In this document: positions 37,915 to 51,604 of the stretch, piece after piece | How positions within the stretch are numbered: the first letter of the stretch is position 1 | Layout of the letters: each line of letters starts with the position of its first letter | NCBI GenBank assembly: GCA_964057225.1 | Contig: OZ059897.1 | Span: 2,356,001 to 2,420,000, forward strand | Direction: 5' to 3' | Source of the DNA: Auanema rhodensis | Taxonomy: Eukaryota > Nematoda > Chromadorea > Rhabditida > Rhabditidae | DNA: 64,000 nt | The notes under the pieces: model-generated | Told to the model about the DNA's origin: nothing | Databases searched by the model: none | Seen by the model: the letters and a program-made list of their open reading frames with translations, nothing else | Position numbers and translations under genes: made by a program

Positions 37915-40900
37915 CGTTGATCTGTGTTATCAGATTTGAGTTAGCTTAAAAATGCACCGAGTAATCAACTGATATAGGTTCACACTTATATCCTCGATTT
38001 TCACCCTGAAGAATTAATTTTTTCGTTGAATAACATTGTCCATCGTCTTTGCCTTGAAAAAAGAAATCCAAAAACTCCTACTTTTTGTGAAATTATTTAG
38101 AAATTTTTCGGGAAAATTTTTGTCAAAATGTTTTTGGAAGCAATGTTGAGTGTACATGGGAACTCAACATACACTAATGCATTATTTTTCAAACGATCAT
38201 AACTAATTTTTGTATAGAGCGTTTCTCAATGTAGTATAGTGCATTCGATGCGGATTTTTAAGCTGCGTTGATCTGTGTTATTAGATTTCAGTTAGCTTAA
38301 AAATGCACCGAGATATCAACTGATATAGGTTCACACATGTATCCTCGATTTTCACCCTGAAGAAATGATTTTTTCGTTGAAAAACATTGTCCATCGTATT
38401 CGTCTTGAAAAAAGGAATCTAAAAACATCTACTTTTTGTGAAATTATTTAGAAATTTTTCGGGAAAATTTTTGTCAAAATGTTTTTGGAAGCAATGTTGA
38501 GTGTACATGGGAACTCAACATACACTAATGCATTATTTTTCAAACGATCATAACTAATTTTTGTATAGAGCGTTTCTCATTGTAGTATAGTGCATTCGAT
38601 GCGGATTTTTAAGCTGCGTTGATCTGTGTTATCAGATTTGAGTTAACTTAAAAATGCACCGAGATATGAACTGATATAGGTTCACACATATATCCTTGAT
38701 TTTCACCCTGAAGAAATGATTTTTTCGTTGAAAAACATTGTCCATAGTCTTCGTCTTGAAAAAAGGAATCTAAAAACATCTACTTTTTGTGAAATTATTC
38801 AGAAATTTTTCGGGAAAATTTTTGTCAAAATGTTTTTGGAAGCATTGTTGAGTGTACATGGGAACTCAACATACACTAATGCATTATTTTTCAAACGATC
38901 ATAACTAATTTTTGTATAGAGCGTTTCTCAATGTAGTATAATGCATTCGATGCGGATTTTTAAGCTGCGTTGATCTGTGTTATCAGATTTGAGTTAACTT
39001 AAAAATGCACCGAGATATCAACTGATATATGTTCACACTTATATCCTCGATTTTCACCCTGAAGAAATGATTTTTTCGTTGAATAACATTGTCCATCGTC
39101 TTTGCCTTGAAAAAAGAAATCTAAAAACTCCTACTTTTTGTGAAATTATTTAGAAATTTTTCGGGAAAATTTTTGTCACAATGTTTTTGGAAGCAATGTT
39201 GAGTGTACATGGGAACTCAACATACACTAATGCATTATTTTTCAAACGATCATAACTAATTTTTGTATAGAGCGTTTCTCAATGTAGTATAGTGCATTCG
39301 ATGCGGATTTTTAAGCTGCGTTGATCTGTGTTATTAGATTTCAGTTAGCTTAAAAATGCACCGAGATATCAACTGATATAGGTTCACACATGTATCCTCG
39401 ATTTTCACCCTGAAGAAATGATTTTTTCGTTGAAAAACATTGTCCATCGTATTTGTCTTGAAAAAAGGAATCTAAAAACATCTACTTTTTGTGAAATTAT
39501 TTAGAAATTTTTCGGGAAAATTTTTGTCAAAATGTTTTTTTGAAGCAATGTTGAGTGTACATGGGAACTCAACATACACTAATGCATTATTTTTCAAACG
39601 ATCATAACTAATTTTTGTATAGAGCGTTTCTCATTGTAGTATAGTGCATTCGATGCGGATTTTTAAGCTGCGTTGATCTGTGTTATCAGATTTGAGTTAA
39701 CTTAAAAATGCACCGAGATATGAACTGATATAGGTTCACACATATATCCTTGATTTTCACCCTGAAGAAATGATTTTTTCGTTGAAAAACATTGTCCATA
39801 GTCTTCGTCTTGAAAAAAGGAATCTAAAAACATCTACTTTTTGTGAAATTATTCAGAAATTTTTCGGGAAAATTTTTGTCAAAATGTTTTTGGAAGCATT
39901 GTTGAGTGTACATGGGAACTCAACATACACTAATGCATTATTTTTCAAACGATCATAACTAATTTTTGTATAGAGCGTTTCTCAATGTAGTATAGTGCAT
40001 TCGATGCGGATTTTTAAGCTGCGTTGATCTGTGTTATCAGATTTGAGTTAGCTTAAAAATGCACCGAGATATCAACTGATATATGTTCACACTTATATCC
40101 TCGATTTTCACCCTGAAGAATTAATTTTTTCGTTGAATAACATTGTCCATCGTCTTTGCCTTGAAAAAAGAAATCTAAAAACTCCTACTTTATGTGAAAT
40201 TATTTAGAAATTTTTCGGGAAAATTTTTGTCACAATGTTTTTGGAAGCAATGTTGAGTGTACATGGGAACTCAGCATACACTAATGCATTATTTTTCAAA
40301 CGATCATAACTAATCTTTGTATAGAGCGTTTTTTAATGTAGTATAGTGCATTCGATGCGGATTTTTAAGCTGCGTTGATCTGTGTTATCAGATTTGAGTT
40401 AGCTGAAAAATGCACCGAGATATCAACTGATATATGTTCACACTTATATCCTCGATTTTCACCCTGAAGAAATGATTTTTTCGTTGAATAACATTGTCCA
40501 TCGTCTTCGTCTTGAAAAAAGGAATCTAAAAACATCTACTTTTTGTGAAATTATTTAGAAATTTTTCGGGAAAATTTTTGTCAAAATGTTTTTGGAAGCA
40601 ATGTTGAGTGTACATGGGCACTCAACATACACTAATGCATTATTTTTCAAACGATCATAACTAATTTTTGTATAGAGCGTTTCTCAATGTAGTATAGTGC
40701 ATTCGATGCGGATTTTTAAGCTGCGTTGATCTGTGTTATCAGATTTGAGTTAACTTAAAAATGCACCGAGATATCAACTGATATATGTTCACACTTATAT
40801 CCTCGATTTTCACCCTGAAGAAATGATTTTTTCGTTGAAAAACATTGTCCATCGTATTCGTTTTGAAAAAAGAAATCTAAAAACATCTACTTTTTGTGAA

Positions 40901-42127
40901 ATTATTTAGAAATTTTTCGGGAAAATTTTTGTCAAAATGTTTTTGGAAGCAATGTTGAGTGTACATGGGAACTCAACATACACTAATGCATTATTTTTCA
41001 AACGATCATAACTAATTTTTGTATAGAGCGTTTCTCATTGTAGTATAGTGCATTCGATGCGGATTTTCAAGCTGCGTTGATCTGTGTTATCAGATTTGAG
41101 TTAACTTGAAAATGCACCGAGATATCAACTGATATAGGTTCACACTTGTATCCTCGATTTTCACCCTGAAGAAATGATTTTTTCGTTGAAAAACATTGTC
41201 CATCGTATTCGTCTTGAAAAAAGGAATCTAAAAACATCTACTTTTTGTGAAATTATTTAGAAATTTTTCGGGAAAATTTTTGTCAAAATGTTTTTGGAAG
41301 CAATGTTGAGTGTACATGGGAACTCAACATACACTAATGCATTATTTTTCAAACGATCATAACTAATTTTTGTATAGAGCGTTTCTCATTGTAGTATAGT
41401 GCATTCGATGCGGATTTTTAAGCTGCGTTGATCTGTGTTATCAGATTTGAGTTAACTTAAAAATGCACCGAGATATCAACTGATATAGGTTCACACATAT
41501 ATCCTCGATTTTCACCCTGAAGAAATGATTTTTTCGTTGAAAAACATTGTCCATCGTCTTCGTCTTGAAAAAAGGAATTTAAAAACATCTACTTTTTGTG
41601 AAATTATTCAGAAATTTTTCGGGAAAATTTTTGTCAAAATGTTTTTGGAAGCAATGTTGAGTGTACATGGGAACTCAACATACACTAATGCATTATTTTT
41701 CAAACGATCATAACTAATTTTTGTATAGAGCGTTTCTCAATGTAGTATAGTGCATTCGATGCGGATTTTTAAGCTGCGTTGATCTGTGTTATCAGATTTG
41801 AGTTAGCTTAAAAATGCACCGAGTAATCAACTGATATAGGTTCACACTTATATCCTCGATTTTCACCCTGAAGAATTAATTTTTTCGTTGAATAACATTG
41901 TCCATCGTCTTTGCCTTGAAAAAAGAAATCCAAAAACTCCTACTTTTTGTGAAATTATTTAGAAATTTTTCGGGAAAATTTTTGTCAAAATGTTTTTGGA
42001 AGCAATGTTGAGTGTACATGGGAACTCAACATACACTAATGCATTATTTTTCAAACGATCATAACTAATTTTTGTATAGAGCGTTTCTCAATGTAGTATA
42101 GTGCATTCGATGCGGATTTTTAAGCTG

Positions 42128-42478
42128 CGTTGATCTGTGTTATCAGATTTGAGTTAACTTAAAAATGCACCGAGTAATCAACTGATATAGGTTCACACTT
42201 ATATCCTCGATTTTCACCCTGAAGAATTAATTTTTTCGTTGAATAACATTGTCCATCGTATTCGTCTTGAAAAAAGGAATCTAAAAACATCTACTTTTTG
42301 TGAAATTATTTAGAAATTTTTCGGGAAAATTTTTGTCAAAATGTTTTTGGAAGCAATGTTGAGTGTACATGGGAACTCAACATACACTAATGCATTATTT
42401 TTCAAACGATCATAACTAATTTTTGTATAGAGCGTTTCTCAATGTAGTATAGTGCATTCGATGCGGATTTTTAAGCTG
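42128..42478 (+). repeat. Mosaic monomer T/S
   Basis: The front is class T (GAGTAATC, GAATTAATT, GAATAACATTG). From about 42259 it has the ATTCGTCTTG, GGAATC and ACATC form of classes Q and S. Copies are at 57924-58274 and 61083-61433. The switch lies in the shared CATTGTCCATCGT stretch. Confidence 0.75.
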
Positions 42479-43882
42479 CGTTGATCTGTGTTATCAGATT
42501 TGAGTTAGCTTAAAAATGCACCGAGTAATCAACTGATATAGGTTCACACTTATATCCTCGATTTTCACCCTGAAGAATTAATTTTTTCGTTGAATAACAT
42601 TGTCCATCGTCTTTGCCTTGAAAAAAGAAATCCAAAAACTCCTACTTTTTGTGAAATTATTTAGAAATTTTTCGGGAAAATTTTTGTCAAAATGTTTTTG
42701 GAAGCAATGTTGAGTGTACATGGGAACTCAACATACACTAATGCATTATTTTTCAAACGATCATAACTAATTTTTGTATAGAGCGTTTCTCAATGTAGTA
42801 TAGTGCATTCGATGCGGATTTTTAAGCTGCGTTGATCTGTGTTATCAGATTTGAGTTAACTTAAAAATGCACCGAGTAATCAACTGATATAGGTTCACAC
42901 ATATATCCTCGATTTTCACCCTGAAGAAATGATTTTTTCGTTGAAAAACATTGTCCATCGTCTTCGTCTTGAAAAAAGGAATCTAAAAACATCTACTTTT
43001 TGTGAAATTATTCAGAAATTTTTCGGGAAAATTTTTGTCAAAATGTTTTTGGAAGCAATGTTGAGTGTACATGGGAACTCAACATACACTAATGCATTAT
43101 TTTTCAAACGATCATAACTAATTTTTGTATAGAGCGTTTCTCAATGTAGTATAGTGCATTCGATGCGGATTTTTAAGCTGCGTTGATCTGTGTTATCAGA
43201 TTTGAGTTAGCTTAAAAATGCACCGAGTAATCAACTGATATAGGTTCACACTTATATCCTCGATTTTCACCCTGAAGAATTAATTTTTTCGTTGAATAAC
43301 ATTGTCCATCGTCTTTGCCTTGAAAAAAGAAATCCAAAAACTCCTACTTTTTGTGAAATTATTTAGAAACTTTTCGGGAAAATTTTTGTCAAAATGTTTT
43401 TGGAAGCAATGTTGAGTGTACATGGGAACTCAACATACACTAATGCATTATTTTTCAAACGATCATAACTAATTTTTGTATAGAGCGTTTCTCAATGTAG
43501 TATAGTGCATTCGATGCGGATTTTTAAGCTGCGTTGATCTGTGTTATCAGATTTGAGTTAACTTAAAAACGCACCGAGTAATCAACTGATATAGGTTCAC
43601 ACTTATATCCTCGATTTTCACCCTGAAGAATTAATTTTTTCGTTGAATAACATTGTCCATCGTCTTTGCCTTGAAAAAAGAAATCCAAAAACTCCTACTT
43701 TTTGTGAAATTATTTAGAAATTTTTCGGGAAAATTTTTGTCACAATGTTTTTGGAAGCAATGTTGAGTGTACATGGGAACTCAGCATACACTAATGCATT
43801 ATTTTTCAAACGATCATAACTAATTTTTGTATAGAGCGTTTCTCAATGTAGTATAGTGCATTCGATGCGGATTTTTAAGCTG

Positions 43883-46690
43883 CGTTGATCTGTGTTATTA
43901 GATTTCAGTTAGCTTAAAAATGCACCGAGATATCAACTGATATAGGTTCACACATGTATCCTCGATTTTCACCCTGAAGAAATGATTTTTTCGTTGAAAA
44001 ACATTGTCCATCGTATTCGTCTTGAAAAAAGGAATCTAAAAACATCTACTTTTTGTGAAATTATTTAGAAATTTTTCGGGAAAATTTTTGTCAAAATGTT
44101 TTTGGAAGCAATGTTGAGTGTACATGGGAACTCAACATACACTAATGCATTATTTTTCAAACGATCATAACTAATTTTTGTATAGAGCGTTTCTCAATGT
44201 AGTATAGTGCATTCGATGCGGATTTTTAAGCTGCGTTGATCTGTGTTATCAGATTTGAGTTAACTTAAAAATGCACCGAGTAATCAACTGATATAGGTTC
44301 ACACTTATATCCTCGATTTTCACCCTGAAGAATTAATTTTTTCGTTGAATAACATTGTCCATCGTCTTTGCCTTGAAAAAAGAAATCCAAAAACTCCTAC
44401 TTTTTGTGAAATTATTTAGAAATTTTTCGGGAAAATTTTTGTCACAATGTTTTTGGAAGCAATGTTGAGTGTACATGGGAACTCAGCATACACTAATGCA
44501 TTATTTTTCAAACGATCATAACTAATTTTTGTATAGAGCGTTTCTCAATGTAGTATAGTGCATTCGATGCGGATTTTTAAGCTGCGTTGATCTGTGTTAT
44601 TAGATTTCAGTTAGCTTAAAAATGCACCGAGATATCAACTGATATAGGTTCACACATGTATCCTCGATTTTCACCCTGAAGAAATGATTTTTTCGTTGAA
44701 AAACATTGTCCATCGTATTCGTCTTGAAAAAAGGAATCTAAAAACATCTACTTTTTGTGAAATTATTTAGAAATTTTTCGGGAAAATTTTTGTCAAAATG
44801 TTTTTGGAAGCAATGTTGAGTGTACATGGGAACTCAACATACACTAATGCATTATTTTTCAAACGATCATAACTAATTTTTGTATGGAGCGTTTCCCAAT
44901 GTAGTATAGTGCATTCGATGCGGATTTTTAAGCTGCGTTGATCTGTGTTATCAGATTTGAGTTAACTTAAAAATGCACCGAGATATGAACTGATATAGGT
45001 TCACACATATATCCTTGATTTTCACCCTGAAGAAATGATTTTTTCGTTGAAAAACATTGTCCATAGTCTTCGTCTTGAAAAAAGGAATCTAAAAACATCT
45101 ACTTTTTGTGAAATTATTCAGAAATTTTTCGGGAAAATTTTTGTCAAAATGTTTTTGGAAGCAATGTTGAGTGTACATGGGAACTCAACATACACTAATG
45201 CATTATTTTTCAAACGATCATAACTAATTTTTGTATAGAGCGTTTCTCAATGTAGTATAGTGCATTCGATGCGGATTTTTAAGCTGCGTTGATCTGTGTT
45301 ATCAGATTTGAGTTAACTTAAAAATGCACCGAGTAATCAACTGATATAGGTTCACACTTATATCCTCGATTTTCACCCTGAAGAATTAATTTTTTCGTTG
45401 AATAACATTGTCCATCGTCTTTGCCTTGAAAAAAGAAATCCAAAAACTCCTACTTTTTGTGAAATTATTTAGAAATTTTTCGGGAAAATTTTTGTCACAA
45501 TGTTTTTGGAAGCAATGTTGAGTGTACATGGGAACTCAGCATACACTAATGCATTATTTTTCAAACGATCATAACTAATTTTTGTATAGAGCGTTTCTCA
45601 ATGTAGTATAGTGCATTCGATGCGGATTTTTAAGCTGCGTTGATCTGTGTTATTAGATTTCAGTTAGCTTAAAAATGCACCGAGATATCAACTGATATAG
45701 GTTCACACATGTATCCTCGATTTTCACCCTGAAGAAATGATTTTTTCGTTGAAAAACATTGTCCATCGTATTCGTCTTGAAAAAAGGAATCTAAAAACAT
45801 CTACTTTTTGTGAAATTATTTAGAAATTTTTCGGGAAAATTTTTGTCAAAATGTTTTTGGAAGCAATGTTGAGTGTACATGGGAACTCAACATACACTAA
45901 TGCATTATTTTTCAAACGATCATAACTAGTTTTTGTATAGAGCGTTTCTCATTGTAGTATAGTGCATTCGATGCGGATTTTTAAGCTGCGTTGATCTGTG
46001 TTATCAGATTTGAGTTAACTTAAAAATGCACCGAGATATGAACTGATATAGGTTCACACATATATCCTTGATTTTCACCCTGAAGAAATGATTTTTTCGT
46101 TGAAAAACATTGTCCATAGTCTTCGTCTTGAAAAAAGGAATCTAAAAACATCTACTTTTTGTGAAATTATTCAGAAATTTTTCGGGAAAATTTTTGTCAA
46201 AATGTTTTTGGAAGCAATGTTGAGTGTACATGGGAACTCAACATACACTAATGCATTATTTTTCAAACGATCATAACTAATTTTTGTATGGAGCGTTTCT
46301 CAATGTAGTATAGTGCATTCGATGCGGATTTTTAAGCTGCGTTGATCTGTGTTATCAGATTTGAGTTAGCTTAAAAATGCACCGAGATATCAACTGATAT
46401 ATGTTCACACTTATATCCTCGATTTTCACCCTGAAGAATTAATTTTTTCGTTGAATAACATTGTCCATCGTCTTTGCCTTGAAAAAAGAAATCTAAAAAC
46501 TCCTACTTTTTGTGAAATTATTTAGAAATTTTTCGGGAAAATTTTTGTCACAATGTTTTTGGAAGCAATGTTGAGTGTACATGGGAACTCAGCATACACT
46601 AATGCATTATTTTTCAAACGATCATAACTAATCTTTGTATAGAGCGTTTTTTAATGTAGTATAGTGCATTCGATGCGGATTTTTAAGCTG
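43883..46690 (+). repeat. Eight-monomer segment between duplicated blocks
   Basis: Order: Q,T,Q,P2,T,Q,P2,V. Within it the trio T,Q,P2 occurs twice in succession (44234-45286 and 45287-46339, offset 1053 bp). The second Q-P2 pair leads into V and then U, as in the 23-mer block. Small private changes are GTATGGAGCGTTTCCC near 44882, ACTAGTTTTTG near 45926 and GTATGGAGC near 46287. Confidence 0.75.
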
Positions 46691-48796
46691 CGTTGATCTG
46701 TGTTATCAGATTTGAGTTAGCTGAAAAATGCACCGAGATATCAACTGATATATGTTCACACTTATATCCTCGATTTTCACCCTGAAGAAATGATTTTTTC
46801 GTTGAATAACATTGTCCATCGTCTTCGTCTTGAAAAAAGGAATCTAAAAACATCTACTTTTTGTGAAATTATTTAGAAATTTTTCGGGAAAATTTTTGTC
46901 AAAATGTTTTTGGAAGCAATGTTGAGTGTACATGGGCACTCAACATACACTAATGCATTATTTTTCAAACGATCATAACTAATTTTTGTATAGAGCGTTT
47001 CTCAATGTAGTATAGTGCATTCGATGCGGATTTTTAAGCTGCGTTGATCTGTGTTATCAGATTTGAGTTAACTTAAAAATGCACCGAGATATCAACTGAT
47101 ATAGGTTCACACATATATCCTCGATTTTCACCCTGAAGAAATGATTTTTTCGTTGAAAAACATTGTCCATCGTCTTCGTCTTGAAAAAAGGAATCTAAAA
47201 ACATCTACTTTTTGTGAAATTATTCAGAAATTTTTCGGGAAAATTTTTGTCAAAATGTTTTTGGAAGCAATGTTGAGTGTACATGGGAACTCAACATACA
47301 CTAATGCATTATTTTTCAAACGATCATAACTAATTTTTGTATAGAGCGTTTCTCAATGTAGTATAGTGCATTCGATGCGGATTTTTAAGCTGCGTTGATC
47401 TGTGTTATCAGATTTGAGTTAGCTTAAAAATGCACCGAGATATCAACTGATATATGTTCACACTTATATCCTCGATTTTCACCCTGAAGAATTAATTTTT
47501 TCGTTGAATAACATTGTCCATCGTCTTTGCCTTGAAAAAAGAAATCTAAAAACTCCTACTTTTTGTGAAATTATTTAGAAATTTTTCGGGAAAATTTTTG
47601 TCAAAATGTTTTTGGAAGCAATGTTGAGTGTACATGGGAACTCAACATACACTAATGCATTATTTTTCAAACGATCATAACTAATTTTTGTATAGAGCGT
47701 TTCTCAATGTAGTATAGTGCATTCGATGCGGATTTTTAAGCTGCGTTGATCTGTGTTATCAGATTTGAGTTAACTTAAAAATGCACCGAGATATCAACTG
47801 ATATATGTTCACACTTATATCCTCGATTTTCACCCTGAAGAAATGATTTTTTCGTTGAAAAACATTGTCCATCGTATTCGTTTTGAAAAAAAAAATCTAA
47901 AAACATCTACTTTTTGTGAAATTATTTAGAAATTTTTCGGGAAAATTTTTGTCAAAATGTTTTTGGAAGCAATGTTGAGTGTACATGGGAACTCAACATA
48001 CACTAATGCATTATTTTTCAAACGATCATAACTAATTTTTGTATAGAGCGTTTCTCATTGTAGTATAGTGCATTCGATGCGGATTTTCAAGCTGCGTTGA
48101 TCTGTGTTATCAGATTTGAGTTAACTTAAAAATGCACCGAGATATCAACTGATATAGGTTCACACTTGTATCCTCGATTTTCACCCTGAAGAAATGATTT
48201 TTTCGTTGAAAAACATTGTCCATCGTATTCGTCTTGAAAAAAGGAATCTAAAAACATCTACTTTTTGTGAAATTATTTAGAAATTTTTCGGGAAAATTTT
48301 TGTCAAAATGTTTTTGGAAGCAATGTTGAGTGTACATGGGAACTCAACATACACTAATGCATTATTTTTCAAACGATCATAACTAATTTTTGTATAGAGC
48401 GTTTCTCATTGTAGTATAGTGCATTCGATGCGGATTTTCAAGCTGCGTTGATCTGTGTTATCAGATTTGAGTTAACTTAAAAATGCACCGAGATATCAAC
48501 TGATATAGGTTCACACTTGTATCCTCGATTTTCACCCTGAAGAAATGATTTTTTCGTTGAAAAACATTGTCCATCGTATTCGTCTTGAAAAAAGGAATCT
48601 AAAAACATCTACTTTTCGTGAAATTATTCAGAAATTTTTCGGGAAAATTTTTGTCAAAATGTTTTTGGAAGCAATGTTGAGTGTACATGGGAACTCAACA
48701 TACACTAATGCATTATTTTTCAAACGATCATAACTAATTTTTGTATAGAGCGTTTCTCAATGTAGTATAGTGCATTCGATGCGGATTTTTAAGCTG
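46691..48796 (+). repeat. 6-monomer unit, copy 1 (2106 bp)
   Basis: Order: U,P,V-like,R,S,S/P. Private marks are an uninterrupted nine-A run in the R monomer (near 47885) and ACTTTTCGTG in the last monomer (near 48611). The S/P monomer at 48446-48796 has the front of S (preceded by TTTTCAAGC, with CTTGTATCC and ATTCGTCTTG) and the TTCAG back of P. Confidence 0.9.
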
Positions 48797-50902
48797 CGTT
48801 GATCTGTGTTATCAGATTTGAGTTAGCTGAAAAATGCACCGAGATATCAACTGATATATGTTCACACTTATATCCTCGATTTTCACCCTGAAGAAATGAT
48901 TTTTTCGTTGAATAACATTGTCCATCGTCTTCGTCTTGAAAAAAGGAATCTAAAAACATCTACTTTTTGTGAAATTATTTAGAAATTTTTCGGGAAAATT
49001 TTTGTCAAAATGTTTTTGGAAGCAATGTTGAGTGTACATGGGCACTCAACATACACTAATGCATTATTTTTCAAACGATCATAACTAATTTTTGTATAGA
49101 GCGTTTCTCAATGTAGTATAGTGCATTCGATGCGGATTTTTAAGCTGCGTTGATCTGTGTTATCAGATTTGAGTTAACTTAAAAATGCACCGAGATATCA
49201 ACTGATATAGGTTCACACATATATCCTCGATTTTCACCCTGAAGAAATGATTTTTTCGTTGAAAAACATTGTCCATCGTCTTCGTCTTGAAAAAAGGAAT
49301 CTAAAAACATCTACTTTTTGTGAAATTATTCAGAAATTTTTCGGGAAAATTTTTGTCAAAATGTTTTTGGAAGCAATGTTGAGTGTACATGGGAACTCAA
49401 CATACACTAATGCATTATTTTTCAAACGATCATAACTAATTTTTGTATAGAGCGTTTCTCAATGTAGTATAGTGCATTCGATGCGGATTTTTAAGCTGCG
49501 TTGATCTGTGTTATCAGATTTGAGTTAGCTTAAAAATGCACCGAGATATCAACTGATATATGTTCACACTTATATCCTCGATTTTCACCCTGAAGAATTA
49601 ATTTTTTCGTTGAATAACATTGTCCATCGTCTTTGCCTTGAAAAAAGAAATCTAAAAACTCCTACTTTTTGTGAAATTATTTAGAAATTTTTCGGGAAAA
49701 TTTTTGTCAAAATGTTTTTGGAAGCAATGTTGAGTGTACATGGGAACTCAACATACACTAATGCATTATTTTTCAAACGATCATAACTAATTTTTGTATA
49801 GAGCGTTTCTCAATGTAGTATAGTGCATTCGATGCGGATTTTTAAGCTGCGTTGATCTGTGTTATCAGATTTGAGTTAACTTAAAAATGCACCGAGATAT
49901 CAACTGATATATGTTCACACTTATATCCTCGATTTTCACCCTGAAGAAATGATTTTTTCGTTGAAAAACATTGTCCATCGTATTCGTTTTGAAAAAAAAA
50001 ATCTAAAAACATCTACTTTTTGTGAAATTATTTAGAAATTTTTCGGGAAAATTTTTGTCAAAATGTTTTTGGAAGCAATGTTGAGTGTACATGGGAACTC
50101 AACATACACTAATGCATTATTTTTCAAACGATCATAACTAATTTTTGTATAGAGCGTTTCTCATTGTAGTATAGTGCATTCGATGCGGATTTTCAAGCTG
50201 CGTTGATCTGTGTTATCAGATTTGAGTTAACTTAAAAATGCACCGAGATATCAACTGATATAGGTTCACACTTGTATCCTCGATTTTCACCCTGAAGAAA
50301 TGATTTTTTCGTTGAAAAACATTGTCCATCGTATTCGTCTTGAAAAAAGGAATCTAAAAACATCTACTTTTTGTGAAATTATTTAGAAATTTTTCGGGAA
50401 AATTTTTGTCAAAATGTTTTTGGAAGCAATGTTGAGTGTACATGGGAACTCAACATACACTAATGCATTATTTTTCAAACGATCATAACTAATTTTTGTA
50501 TAGAGCGTTTCTCATTGTAGTATAGTGCATTCGATGCGGATTTTCAAGCTGCGTTGATCTGTGTTATCAGATTTGAGTTAACTTAAAAATGCACCGAGAT
50601 ATCAACTGATATAGGTTCACACTTGTATCCTCGATTTTCACCCTGAAGAAATGATTTTTTCGTTGAAAAACATTGTCCATCGTATTCGTCTTGAAAAAAG
50701 GAATCTAAAAACATCTACTTTTCGTGAAATTATTCAGAAATTTTTCGGGAAAATTTTTGTCAAAATGTTTTTGGAAGCAATGTTGAGTGTACATGGGAAC
50801 TCAACATACACTAATGCATTATTTTTCAAACGATCATAACTAATTTTTGTATAGAGCGTTTCTCAATGTAGTATAGTGCATTCGATGCGGATTTTTAAGC
50901 TG
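48797..50902 (+). repeat. 6-monomer unit, copy 2 (2106 bp), in direct tandem with copy 1
   Basis: It repeats 46691-48796 at an offset of exactly 2106 bp, with the nine-A run near 49989 and ACTTTTCGTG near 50717. I find no difference between the copies by eye. An R-S pair follows at 50903-51604 without the nine-A run. Confidence 0.9.
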
Positions 50903-51604
50903 CGTTGATCTGTGTTATCAGATTTGAGTTAACTTAAAAATGCACCGAGATATCAACTGATATATGTTCACACTTATATCCTCGATTTTCACCCTGAAGA
51001 AATGATTTTTTCGTTGAAAAACATTGTCCATCGTATTCGTTTTGAAAAAAGAAATCTAAAAACATCTACTTTTTGTGAAATTATTTAGAAATTTTTCGGG
51101 AAAATTTTTGTCAAAATGTTTTTGGAAGCAATGTTGAGTGTACATGGGAACTCAACATACACTAATGCATTATTTTTCAAACGATCATAACTAATTTTTG
51201 TATAGAGCGTTTCTCATTGTAGTATAGTGCATTCGATGCGGATTTTCAAGCTGCGTTGATCTGTGTTATCAGATTTGAGTTAACTTAAAAATGCACCGAG
51301 ATATCAACTGATATAGGTTCACACTTGTATCCTCGATTTTCACCCTGAAGAAATGATTTTTTCGTTGAAAAACATTGTCCATCGTATTCGTCTTGAAAAA
51401 AGGAATCTAAAAACATCTACTTTTTGTGAAATTATTTAGAAATTTTTCGGGAAAATTTTTGTCAAAATGTTTTTGGAAGCAATGTTGAGTGTACATGGGA
51501 ACTCAACATACACTAATGCATTATTTTTCAAACGATCATAACTAATTTTTGTATAGAGCGTTTCTCAATGTAGTATAGTGCATTCGATGCGGATTTTTAA
51601 GCTG
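50903..51604 (+). repeat. R-S monomer pair joining two duplicated blocks
   Basis: R (ATTCGTTTTGAAAAAAGAAATC) is followed by S (after TTTTCAAGC, CTTGTATCC, ATTCGTCTTG). The S monomer ends TCTCAATG rather than the usual TCTCATTG of S. This fits a switch into T-like sequence in its second half, where the left edge of the 23-mer copy would lie (about 51425-51604). Confidence 0.7.

Larger units (their letters stand above)
35809..43882 (+). repeat. 23-monomer block, copy 1 (8074 bp)
   Basis: Order: T,T,Q/T,Q,T,P,T,Q,P2,W,Q,P2,V,U,R,S,P,T,T/S,T,P,T,T. The block recurs in the same order at 51605-59678, offset 15796 bp (45 monomers plus the one-base T-run insertion). Private marks shared by both copies include CTTGAAGAAAG (37351), GTATAATGC (38937), ATTTGTCTTG, ACTTTATGTG (40188), GGAATTTAAAA (41577), GAAACTTTTC (43366) and AAAAACGCACC (43565). 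The match may extend about 180 bp further left, to about 35630, because the tail of the preceding monomer is uninformative. Confidence 0.92.
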
